A stretch of DNA of 64,000 nucleotides from Sphingomonas sp. PP-CE-1G-424 (GTDB lineage Bacteria; Pseudomonadota; Alphaproteobacteria; Sphingomonadales; Sphingomonadaceae). This document shows positions 50,491 through 58,649 of this stretch, piece after piece (the first letter of the stretch is position 1; each line of letters begins with the position of its first letter). The stretch covers positions 248,001 through 312,000 of the forward strand of contig NZ_SLXW01000001.1 in the NCBI RefSeq assembly GCF_004341085.1, read 5' to 3'. The notes beneath the pieces were generated by a model. That model ran no database searches. It was given only the letters and a program-made list of their open reading frames with translations, and had not been told where the DNA came from. Made by a program: the position numbers and the translations under genes.

Positions 50491-50550
50491 TTGACAAAAC
50501 AGTGTGTGAATGACGTCAACATGAACCGGAGCTTGCACTAACACTTCATA

Positions 50551-50584
50551 CCCGTTTGTATTCGGTATCAAAATTACAAACGGG
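50551..50584 (+). promoter_or_regulatory. Hairpin in the 5' leader of the TonB receptor gene
   Basis: CCCGTTTGTA, 14 bases, TACAAACGGG: a perfect 10-bp stem ending 12 bases before the ATG. Its right arm includes the GGG of the only ribosome-site-like stretch (GGGG at 50582-50585), so folding could hide the site. It might equally be a DNA operator. Confidence 0.5.
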
Positions 50585-50596
50585 GCAACTTTAACC

Positions 50597-53500
50597 ATGA
50601 ACATGTATCGCCTTCTCGGCGCCACGGCGCTCGTGAGCGTGCTAGCCGGCCTTCCGTCCTATGCGGCAGCGCAGACCGCGCCGGATACCACGACGCAAAC
50701 GGCGACCGACGCCGCTACGGCATCGCCCACCGTGGCGCCGCAGGCCGCGCCCGCTGAAGATACCAATACCCAGGAAATCACCGTCACGGGTTCGCGCATT
50801 TCGAACCCGAACGGCGTTTCGACTGTGCCGATCACATCGATCTCGGCAGTTGAGCTGCAGCAGACCGGCAACCTCTCGGTCGGCGACGTACTCAACAACC
50901 TGCCGGCGCTCGCAAGCACGTTCAGCCAACAGAATTCGACACGGTTCCTGGGCACCGGCGGTCTCAGCCTCGTCGATCTTTATGGGTTGGGCACCCAGCG
51001 CACCCTGGTGCTGGTCAATGGTCGCCGCCACGTCGGTTCCGACATTCTCAGCAACGCCGTTTCCCCGGACATCAACACCTTCCCCACCGACTTGATCGAG
51101 TCTGTCGACATCGTCACCGGCGGCAACTCGGCGGTATATGGTTCGGACGCTATCGCAGGTGTCGTGAACTTCCGCCTCAAGCAGAACTTCGAAGGTTTGC
51201 AGGTTCGCGGCCAGGGCGGCGTGAGCCAGTATGGCGACGCGGGCTCCTATTACGGCAGCCTCCTCGCGGGCAAGAATTTCGCCGATGGTCGCGGCAATAT
51301 CGCCGTCAACCTCGAATATGCGCGACAGAATGATTTCTACGGCTCGGAGCGCAATTATCTTCGTCGGGTCGACGGTTTCGTCGTCGTGGATTCCGATCCG
51401 GCCGGCAGCGATGGCATCCCCGATCGCGTCTTCTATCGCGATATCCGGTCAGGCACCTATTCGAATGGCGGCCTCGTGTCGTTCGCATCAGGTCGTAACA
51501 CTTTTGCCTCTGGCGCCACGAACCCGAACGCTGGCGTATGCGGTCGTGACTCTGCTCAGAACCCGTTCAATTGCAACTTCCTGTTCCAGTCGGATGGAAC
51601 CCTCGTAGCGCAGACTGGCGCGCGTGCTGGACTCGCTGCCGGCACGACTCCCGCGGGCTCCTACATCGGCGGGAACGGCTCAACCCTTCGTGAAGGCAAT
51701 TCGCTCCAGATTCTTCCCCAGCTAGACCGCTATTCGGCAAACGTAATCGGTCATTTCGACGTATCCGATGCGTTCGTGCCGTTCTTCGAAGCGAAATATG
51801 TTCGCACCAACTCGTTCGGTACCGGTGCCAGTGGGCCTGCGTTCATCTCGGGTGGGACGTTAGCCGATTCGCGCGAGCAGATCCGCCTCGACAACCCCTA
51901 TCTTTCTGCTCAGGCACGATCGGTAATCACCCAGCAGTTGTTGGCCGCCAACCCGGCCGCAACGGTCACGGACGCGACACGCTTCTCGCTGCGCCGCAAT
52001 TTGCTCGATTTCGGCGTGCGCTCCGAAGCCGCGAAACGCGAGACTTATCGCTTCGTCGGCGGGTTCCGCGGGACGTTCAACGACGACTGGAAGTATGAAC
52101 TCACCGGCAACTATGGCGAATTCCATGAAGCCACTCGTGTTGCTGGCAATCTGAACGTCCAGCGCTTCCTGTTGGCAAACGATACGACCCGCAACGCTGC
52201 GGGCCAGATCGTTTGCCGTTCGCAGGTCAGCCCTGCAGCGCAGATCCCCTATGTCGACAACGATGCGATCCTCGCGGCGGACGTTGCCGCTTGCGTACCG
52301 GTGAATCCGTTTGGCGAGGGTAATGTCACGCAGGCAGCAAAGGACTATGTCCTTCAAAGCACGATTTCGCGTGGTAAGATCACACAGCTCGACATTTCTG
52401 GTTTCGTCGCAGGTGACAGCAGCCAGCTCTTCAATCTTCCCGGCGGTCCTGCACGGTTCTCCCTGGGTGGCGAGTATCGGCGCGAAACAGCGTATTTCCG
52501 CGCCGATCCATTGGTCGAAGCCGGCTATACATTCTATAATGCGTTGTCCGAGTTCGCGCCACCTTCATTCCAGGTCAAGGAAGCCTATGGCGAGTTGCAG
52601 CTCCCGCTTCTTAAGGATCTACCGCTTATCCAGGATCTGACGGTTTCGGGCGCCGGTCGCGTGTCCGATTACAAGGGATCCGCGGGGACGAACTGGACCT
52701 ACAACTTCGGCGTCGACTATTCGCCGATTCCCGATCTCCGGTTCCGTGCTCAATATGCCCGTGCAGTGCGCGCGCCCAACCTGTCCGATCTGTATTCGGC
52801 AGCGGGACAGAATTTCGCGCCGGGCTTCGTCGACCCTTGCTCGGCACGGCAGATCGGTACGGGCTCGTCGACCCGCGCTGCGAACTGCGCCGCTCAGGGC
52901 ATTCCCGCCAGCTACGATTTTGTCTTCCCGTCAGGGTCGCTCGAAATCGTCAGTGGTGGCAATCCAAACCTCTCGGTCGAGAAGTCGGACTCGTACACCT
53001 ATGGCGGCGTCTTGCAGCCTCGTTTCGTGCCGGGCCTGACGCTGTCGGTCGATTACTTCAACATCAAGGTTGCTGACGTAATCACAGCACCGACCGCGCA
53101 GCAGATTGCAAATGCATGTTACGACGCGGCGACGGTTGAGAATCAGTTCTGCAACCTGTTCTCGCGCTATGCTGCTAACACCGTCGTTGATGGGGCGGAC
53201 CTCAGCTACACGATCAAGCCAGCCAGCCTGCAGCAGACGCTGTTGAATTACGCCAAGTTGCAGGTGCGCGGCATCAACACCGACCTCGCCTATACGCGTC
53301 GGTTCGGTGAAGATCTGTCGCTCAACCTCCACTTCATCTGGACGCACAATCTGCAGAGCGATTCGTTCTTGAACCCGGCAGATCCAGGCCGAGCCGACAC
53401 CGATCTCGGAGAAGTCGGCCAGCCCAAGGATGCACTGAATGTCAACGTTCAGGGCAGCAAGGGTCCGTTCTTCATGTCGTATCAGTATCGCTTCCTCTCG

Positions 53501-53779
53501 AAGCAGCTGGTCAATGGCCTTCAGTACGAAGACGTGAACACGTTCCAGGGCCGCCCGCCGCAGAATGCCGACTATGCTGACATTCTGTATTATCCGTCGG
53601 TCAGCTACCACGACGTCCGACTCGGGGTGAACATCGAAGGCGGCTCCAACTTCTACTTCGGCGTGGACAACCTCACCAACGAACTCCCGCCCCTCAGCTC
53701 GACGGCGGTCGGTGCGGGCACCGGCATCTACGAGCCGGTCGGCCGTCGCTTCTATGCGGGCTTCACCGCGAAGTTCTGA
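50597..53779 (+). CDS. TonB-dependent outer-membrane receptor (large)
   Basis: 1060 residues. Signal peptide (1-26, MNMYRLLGATALVSVLAGLP onward), Ala/Thr/Pro-rich linker, TonB-box-like EITVTGSRI, plug domain with SVGDVLNNLPAL, LVLVNGRRHVGSD and GGNSAVYGSDAIAGVVNF, then a long beta-barrel ending in the canonical phenylalanine (FYAGFTAKF). Such sphingomonad receptors take up peptides, sugars or siderophores. Codon use and base composition look slightly less GC-rich than the flanks. A strong terminator follows; downstream is a 2OG oxygenase as in iron-uptake piu loci. Substrate unknown. Confidence 0.93.
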   Translation: MNMYRLLGATALVSVLAGLPSYAAAQTAPDTTTQTATDAATASPTVAPQAAPAEDTNTQEITVTGSRISNPNGVSTVPITSISAVELQQTGNLSVGDVLNNLPALASTFSQQNSTRFLGTGGLSLVDLYGLGTQRTLVLVNGRRHVGSDILSNAVSPDINTFPTDLIESVDIVTGGNSAVYGSDAIAGVVNFRLKQNFEGLQVRGQGGVSQYGDAGSYYGSLLAGKNFADGRGNIAVNLEYARQNDFYGSERNYLRRVDGFVVVDSDPAGSDGIPDRVFYRDIRSGTYSNGGLVSFASGRNTFASGATNPNAGVCGRDSAQNPFNCNFLFQSDGTLVAQTGARAGLAAGTTPAGSYIGGNGSTLREGNSLQILPQLDRYSANVIGHFDVSDAFVPFFEAKYVRTNSFGTGASGPAFISGGTLADSREQIRLDNPYLSAQARSVITQQLLAANPAATVTDATRFSLRRNLLDFGVRSEAAKRETYRFVGGFRGTFNDDWKYELTGNYGEFHEATRVAGNLNVQRFLLANDTTRNAAGQIVCRSQVSPAAQIPYVDNDAILAADVAACVPVNPFGEGNVTQAAKDYVLQSTISRGKITQLDISGFVAGDSSQLFNLPGGPARFSLGGEYRRETAYFRADPLVEAGYTFYNALSEFAPPSFQVKEAYGELQLPLLKDLPLIQDLTVSGAGRVSDYKGSAGTNWTYNFGVDYSPIPDLRFRAQYARAVRAPNLSDLYSAAGQNFAPGFVDPCSARQIGTGSSTRAANCAAQGIPASYDFVFPSGSLEIVSGGNPNLSVEKSDSYTYGGVLQPRFVPGLTLSVDYFNIKVADVITAPTAQQIANACYDAATVENQFCNLFSRYAANTVVDGADLSYTIKPASLQQTLLNYAKLQVRGINTDLAYTRRFGEDLSLNLHFIWTHNLQSDSFLNPADPGRADTDLGEVGQPKDALNVNVQGSKGPFFMSYQYRFLSKQLVNGLQYEDVNTFQGRPPQNADYADILYYPSVSYHDVRLGVNIEGGSNFYFGVDNLTNELPPLSSTAVGAGTGIYEPVGRRFYAGFTAKF

Positions 53780-53802
53780 TCGCCGTTTTGCGATGATCTC
53801 TT

Positions 53803-53834
53803 GGGGTCGGCGATGTCGCCGGCCCCTTTTTTTT
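53803..53834 (+). terminator. Rho-independent terminator after the TonB receptor
   Basis: GGGGTCGGCGA then TG then TCGCCGGCCCC, a GC-rich stem with one T-G pair, immediately followed by eight T (53827-53834), 24 bases after the receptor stop. The best terminator in the window. Confidence 0.88.
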
Positions 53835-53869
53835 GCCCGCCCTGGGCCATTGCGGATAGAACCCGCTGG

Positions 53870-54856
53870 ATGAACAGCGAAACGCTCCTGATCGAAGCCG
53901 ACCGGTTGGTCGCAGCCGGGCAGACCGGGCGAGCCGTGTCGATCGTCGCCACCGCCGCGGAACAGGGCGACGTCGACGCGCTGTTCCGGCTTGCGAGCTG
54001 GAACCTGACCGGCGGCCCGGTGCCGCGCGATCTTCGCCAGGCACGCGAAATCCTGCGTCGCGCCGTAGCGATCGGCCATGTCGATGCCGCCTTGCTGGAA
54101 ATCGCGCTGACAGCGAACGGATCGGGTTCGCCCACGTCTTGGCACGCCGCGCGGACGCTATTGGCAGTCGCTGCACGTTCCGATCCCGTCGCCGCGCAGC
54201 ACATGGCCCTGCTCGACGCGATGCGCCTGACCGCAGATGGTCACCCTGCCGCCGAACCGGCATCGGCTCGTCTCGCCACGCAGCCGGAAATCCGCCATTT
54301 TCCCGCGCTGCTGACCAGGGAGGAATGCGCACATCTGGCCAACGCCGCAAACGATCTGCTTTTGCCCGCCGGCGTGGTCGATCCGCGTACCGGGCGTGCC
54401 ATTACCCACCCCGTCCGCACGTCCGATGCCGCGGTGATCGGGCCGATGCGCGAGAGCCTCGTCGTGCGCGCGATCAACCAGCGGCTCGCGACCATCACCG
54501 CGACGGATATCGCCCAGGGCGAGGCGTTGACGATCCTCCGCTATCGCCCAGGACAACAGTTCCGCCCGCATTTCGACGCCATCGGCAACGCTCGCAACCA
54601 GCGCACGAAGACCGTGCTGATCTACCTCAACGAAGGTTTTGCCGGTGGCGAGACGCACTTCCCCAAACTCGGCGTCACGATCCGCCCGAAGGCCGGCGAT
54701 GCGGTGTCCTTCACCAACACGCTGGCGGACGATACGACCGATCCCCAGTCGCTGCACGCCGGACTTCCCGTGGTGCAGGGCGTCAAATGGCTGGCGACGC
54801 GGTGGATCCGCAAACGGCCGTTCGATGCCTGGACGGGGCCGGAAACACAGGCCTGA
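53870..54856 (+). CDS. 2OG-Fe(II) oxygenase with Sel1-like N-terminus
   Basis: 328 residues. Residues about 10-120 are helical Sel1/TPR-like (DALFRLASWNLTGGPVPRDL, RQAREILRRAVAIGHVDAAL). The C-terminal half is a prolyl-4-hydroxylase-type dioxygenase with iron ligands His234 and Asp236 (PHFDAIGN), His296 (SLHAGLP) and 2OG-binding Lys306 (GVKWLATRW). YLNEGFAGGETHFP is typical. Start at 53870. It is on the same strand as the receptor but beyond a strong terminator. Its stop abuts that of the convergent alr. Confidence 0.88.
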   Translation: MNSETLLIEADRLVAAGQTGRAVSIVATAAEQGDVDALFRLASWNLTGGPVPRDLRQAREILRRAVAIGHVDAALLEIALTANGSGSPTSWHAARTLLAVAARSDPVAAQHMALLDAMRLTADGHPAAEPASARLATQPEIRHFPALLTREECAHLANAANDLLLPAGVVDPRTGRAITHPVRTSDAAVIGPMRESLVVRAINQRLATITATDIAQGEALTILRYRPGQQFRPHFDAIGNARNQRTKTVLIYLNEGFAGGETHFPKLGVTIRPKAGDAVSFTNTLADDTTDPQSLHAGLPVVQGVKWLATRWIRKRPFDAWTGPETQA

Positions 54857-55900
54857 TCACGCGTCCGACCATAGTCGGTCGAGCCGTCGGCCGAGTGAGG
54901 TCAGCAGTTCATACTGCGACATGCCCGACCGCGTCGCGGCCCGTAACAGATCGCGGTCGACTGCGATCCAGTCGCCTTCGACCAGCCCGGCAGCGTCGTC
55001 GACGCGCACCGCGAGCAGATCCATCGAGACGCGGCCGATCACCGGCAGCTCGATCGTCCCTGCCCACGCCGTGCCGCGGTCCGAGAACCCGCGGAAATAT
55101 CCATCCGCATAGCCGAGGTTGACGATCGCGACGTCGGTATCCGTGGCTGCCGTCCAGGTCGCGTTGTACCCGACCGTCTCGCCGACCGACACGCGAAGCC
55201 GTTGCAACACCTGCGCCTCGACCGTCGCGACGGGCTCGATCGCGGCGGCAAGGCTCGATCGCGGCACGCCGCCATACAGCGCCAGCCCAGGGCGGGTCAG
55301 GTCGAACGCATAGTCCGTCCCCAGGCCGATCCCCGCCGAATTGGCGAGGCTCAGCCGACGCGCCGACGTGCGACCGGCAAGCGCGGCGAAGCGATTACGC
55401 TGGACCTCGTTCATCGCCGACTCTTCGTCCGCACAGGCGAGGTGGCTCATCAGCGTTTCGAGTTTGAGGCCGTCGAGCAGACCCGCGGCAATGTCATCGG
55501 TGGACACCCCGAGCCGGTTCATGCCGGTGTCGACCATGACGTCGCACGCGCCGCCGTCCGCGGCTTTCCAGCGCGCGACTTGGCCCACGGTATTCAGGAC
55601 CGGACGGGCAAACCCGGCCGACGCCGCCGCCATGTCCTCGTCGCGGACGCCGTGGAGCACGGACACGGTCAGCCCGAGCGGCGCGAGTTCGGCGGCCTCC
55701 TGCCAGTTCGAGACGAAGAAATCGCGACAGCCAGCCGCCGCGAGGCGGCGCGCGACCTCGATCGCGCCGAGGCCGTAGCCGTTCGCCTTGACCGCGGCAC
55801 CGCAGGCGGCGCGCCCGCTCATGCGGTCGAGCGTGCGCCAGTTCTGGACGAGGGCGTCGCCATCGAGGCGCAAACGGAGCGGGGCAGGAATGTCGATCAC
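54857..55900 (-). CDS. alr: Alanine racemase
   Basis: 347-residue fold type III PLP enzyme supplying D-alanine for peptidoglycan. The PLP lysine is in AAVKANGYGLGA, and the C-terminal catalytic tyrosine region is VGYNATW. MSHLACADE and NSAGIGLG are normal. GTG start at 55900 (MIDIPAPLRLRLDGD). It follows btuD by 40 bases and could be read from the btu transcript. Confidence 0.94.
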   Translation of the reverse strand: MIDIPAPLRLRLDGDALVQNWRTLDRMSGRAACGAAVKANGYGLGAIEVARRLAAAGCRDFFVSNWQEAAELAPLGLTVSVLHGVRDEDMAAASAGFARPVLNTVGQVARWKAADGGACDVMVDTGMNRLGVSTDDIAAGLLDGLKLETLMSHLACADEESAMNEVQRNRFAALAGRTSARRLSLANSAGIGLGTDYAFDLTRPGLALYGGVPRSSLAAAIEPVATVEAQVLQRLRVSVGETVGYNATWTAATDTDVAIVNLGYADGYFRGFSDRGTAWAGTIELPVIGRVSMDLLAVRVDDAAGLVEGDWIAVDRDLLRAATRSGMSQYELLTSLGRRLDRLWSDA

Positions 55901-55940
55901 CGGGTGCGGGATAGTGCGCCGAACGGGGCACGTCGACCGT

Positions 55941-56720
55941 CTATGCCGGTTCGATGCGGCCGACGGGCACGAACAGGCGACCGTCCTCGTCCTCCAACGT
56001 CGCGACGCGAACACCGAAAACCTGCCCGAGCGTAGCGGGCGTGAGGACATCGGCGACCGGGCCGAACGCCACGACCCGACCGTCCGCTATCAACAGAGCG
56101 TCATCGGCGGTGCGCTGGGCCTGGACGAGGTCGTGGAGGACGATCGCGACGCCCGCCCCGCCGGCCGCATAGGTACGCAGGCGCGCGAGCAGGTCGATCT
56201 GGTGCGACGGATCGAGGCTGGCGAGCGGTTCGTCGGCGAGCAGCCAGCGCGGCTCCCCCGCCAGTACGCGCGCGAGCAGGACGCGGGCGCGCTCGCCGCC
56301 AGACAGTTCGGCGATCGGGCGATCCGCCAGATGCGTCGTTTCGGTGTCGTGCAGCGCGCGCGCGATCGCCGCGTGATCGGCGGGCGACGCGCCGGCATGC
56401 GCCCCCCGGTGCGGCAGCCGACCAAGCGCCACGACGTCGCGCGCGACGATGTTCCAATGCACCGTCGCATCCTGCGGCAGATAACCGATCGCGCGCGCGC
56501 GCACCTTCGGGTCCATCGCCCGGACCTCCTGCGTATCGAGCCTGACGCTGCCGGACGCATAGCCGACGAGCGCGGCCGCCGCCTTGACCAGCGTGCTCTT
56601 GCCGGCGCCGTTGGGGCCGAGGATCGCGGTCACGCGACCGGGGCGCAGATGCGCGGATATGTCGTGCAGCACGGTGCGCTTGCCGAGCTTCACGCTCAGA
56701 CGATCGACGATCAGATCCAT
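55941..56720 (-). CDS. btuD: Cobalamin ABC transporter ATP-binding protein
   Basis: 259 residues. Walker A GPNGAGKSTL, signature LSGGERARVLLAR, Walker B WLLADEPLASLD and the switch histidine in VLHDLVQAQR. Start at 56720 (MDLIVDRLSVKLG) overlaps btuC by ten bases. The family covers siderophore, heme and B12 importers; the riboswitch-led operon points to cobalamin. Confidence 0.9.
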   Translation of the reverse strand: MDLIVDRLSVKLGKRTVLHDISAHLRPGRVTAILGPNGAGKSTLVKAAAALVGYASGSVRLDTQEVRAMDPKVRARAIGYLPQDATVHWNIVARDVVALGRLPHRGAHAGASPADHAAIARALHDTETTHLADRPIAELSGGERARVLLARVLAGEPRWLLADEPLASLDPSHQIDLLARLRTYAAGGAGVAIVLHDLVQAQRTADDALLIADGRVVAFGPVADVLTPATLGQVFGVRVATLEDEDGRLFVPVGRIEPA

Positions 56721-57679
56721 GCGCGGCCTCGCTCCCTGAACAGCAGACCGAGAAAGAACGGCGCGCCGATCATCGCCATCGCGACGCCCAACCGCACTTC
56801 GCCCGCGCCGGGCGCAAGCCGCACGAGGCTGTCCGCGGCCAGCACGAGCGCCGCGCCGCCCAACGCCGACGGCAGGAGCAGCGCGCCCGGCCGGTGTCCG
56901 AATATCGGTCTCAGCAGGTGCGGGACGATCAAGCCGACGAACCCGATGACGCCCGTCACCGCCACGCCCGCGCCGACGACGAGGCCGGTCCCCAGCACGA
57001 CAAGCACGCGGATACGGCCCATCCGCACGCCGAGCGACCGCGCCGCCGTTTCGCCGAGCGACAGCGAATCGAGCGACCGCCCGGTCGTCAGGAGCAGGAT
57101 CGTCCCGAGCAGCATCGGCGGCAGCGCGGAATATACGTCGGTCCACCCGCGATCGGTCAATGCGCCCATCAGCCAGTCCATCACCTCCGCCACCGCATAG
57201 GGGTTCGGCGCGATCGAAATCAGGAACGCGGTGAGCGCGCCGGCGAGGCTAGTCAGCACGGTCCCGGCGAGGATGAACGTGATCGCGCTCGACGATCGCC
57301 AGGTCAGCGCGGCAAGCAGCGCGACCGCGCCCCCTGCCCCGAGCATCGCCGCGACGAAGATGCCGGGTCCGGTGCCGACCCCGAAGACGATCGCGGCGAC
57401 CGCGGCGAGCGCCGCAACCGACGACACGCCGACCACCGCCGGGTCCGCCAGCGGATTGCGCAGATAGCCTTGCAGCACCGCGCCCGACAGCCCGAGCGTC
57501 GCCCCCAAGGCGAGCCCGAGCACCGCGCGCGGCAGGCGCAGTTCGAGGATGATCCACCAGCGCGGATCGGCGGAGAACCACGCGGACGGCGGCACCGATA
57601 CTTTCCCGCAGCCGAGCGAAACACCGAACAGCGCGATCACGAGCAGCCCAAGCGCGAGCAATTTGAGTGTTCGGCTCAT
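56711..57679 (-). CDS. btuC: Cobalamin ABC transporter permease (FecCD family)
   Basis: 322 residues, about ten membrane helices. FecCD motifs are RLPRAVLGLALGATLGLSGA, YLRNPLADPAVVGVSS and GFVGLIVPHLLRPIFG. It dimerises in the inner membrane with two BtuD copies. A family B repeat and 157 bases separate it from btuF. Confidence 0.9.
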   Translation of the reverse strand: MSRTLKLLALGLLVIALFGVSLGCGKVSVPPSAWFSADPRWWIILELRLPRAVLGLALGATLGLSGAVLQGYLRNPLADPAVVGVSSVAALAAVAAIVFGVGTGPGIFVAAMLGAGGAVALLAALTWRSSSAITFILAGTVLTSLAGALTAFLISIAPNPYAVAEVMDWLMGALTDRGWTDVYSALPPMLLGTILLLTTGRSLDSLSLGETAARSLGVRMGRIRVLVVLGTGLVVGAGVAVTGVIGFVGLIVPHLLRPIFGHRPGALLLPSALGGAALVLAADSLVRLAPGAGEVRLGVAMAMIGAPFFLGLLFRERGRAWI

Positions 57680-57718
57680 TGCCGCCCCTCCTCGTCTGCC
57701 AGCACTCCACCCACACCC

Positions 57719-57823
57719 ACCACCCCGGCGAAGGCCGGGGCCCAGTTGGGGGACGATCGTGACTGCGCGCAGCGCTCCATTACTCCGGCCTTCCCAACTG
57801 GGCCCCGGCCTTCGCCGGGGTGG
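57719..57823. repeat. Nested palindromic repeat, family B, copy 4
   Basis: Arms CCACCCCGGCGAAGGCCGGG with GCCCAGTTGGG, and CCCAACTGGGCCCCGGCCTT with CGCCGGGGTGG. The AATTGG core found in other copies is changed to AGTTGG on one side and CCAACT on the other, so pairing is kept by compensating change. It lies inside the btuF-btuC spacer. Confidence 0.85.
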
Positions 57824-57836
57824 AAAAGGTGGGCCA

Positions 57837-58649
57837 TCACAGCCTCGCCCTTATCGCGGCAAGCCGTTCGAGCGCCGGCGGAATCGTCGGCCCGCCGCAA
57901 TTGATCAGCACACGCGGAAACACCGCTTGCGGCGTGGTCGGCAGCAGCCGGTGGCGCAGTGCCGCCCCCCGCCCCACCCGCTCCGAGGCGATGACGACAT
58001 CGGGCGGCTGCGTGACGATCGTCTCCGCCGACAGCGTGCCGGTATGGGTCAGGCCGTAGCGCACTGCCGCGTTGCGCAACCCGACGCGGTTCATCATGTC
58101 GGTCAGCAACGTACCGTCGCCAGTCGCCAGATCGCCGGTTATATACAGCAGCGCGCTCGGCGGGTTGGCGCTGCGCCGCGTCCACGTGGCGGCGGCGCGA
58201 TCGATATCGGCATTGATCCGCGCGCCACCCGACGGCGCACCAACCGCGTCGGCGATCTGCGTCACCTGCGCCTGACTCTCGACGATCGAGTCGGGGATGC
58301 CGAGCAGCAGCGTCTTCAGCCCGGCCCGCGCATACGCCGCCTGCGTCGCCGCGGGCGTGTAGGTGCTGGCGATGACGAGATCGGGGTGCAACGCGATCAC
58401 CTCCTCCGCGGTGCCCGCGGTCGCGCGAAACCGCCGCGCAACCTCCAGCGGGATCGATGTCCCGCCAGGATCCTGCGAATAATGACTGATCGCCGCGATC
58501 CGCGATGCCGGCACGATCCGCACCAGCACCGCATCGACGCATGGATTGGTCGAGACGATCCCCCCGCCGCCGCTTCCGCCCGGCGGCACGGAACAGCCCC
58601 CGAGCATCGACGCGACCAGCAGCGAGAGGAGGATCGCCCCGCGGTTCAC
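57837..58649 (-). CDS. btuF: Cobalamin-binding periplasmic lipoprotein
   Basis: 270 residues with lipobox LGGC and a class III binding-protein fold: SHYSQDPGGTSIPLEVA, VIALHPDLVIASTYT, LLLGIPDSIVESQAQV. Typical of BtuF/FepB-type proteins. It overlaps btuB by four bases (ATGA), so the receptor and binding protein are coupled. Confidence 0.88.
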   Translation of the reverse strand: MNRGAILLSLLVASMLGGCSVPPGGSGGGGIVSTNPCVDAVLVRIVPASRIAAISHYSQDPGGTSIPLEVARRFRATAGTAEEVIALHPDLVIASTYTPAATQAAYARAGLKTLLLGIPDSIVESQAQVTQIADAVGAPSGGARINADIDRAAATWTRRSANPPSALLYITGDLATGDGTLLTDMMNRVGLRNAAVRYGLTHTGTLSAETIVTQPPDVVIASERVGRGAALRHRLLPTTPQAVFPRVLINCGGPTIPPALERLAAIRARL

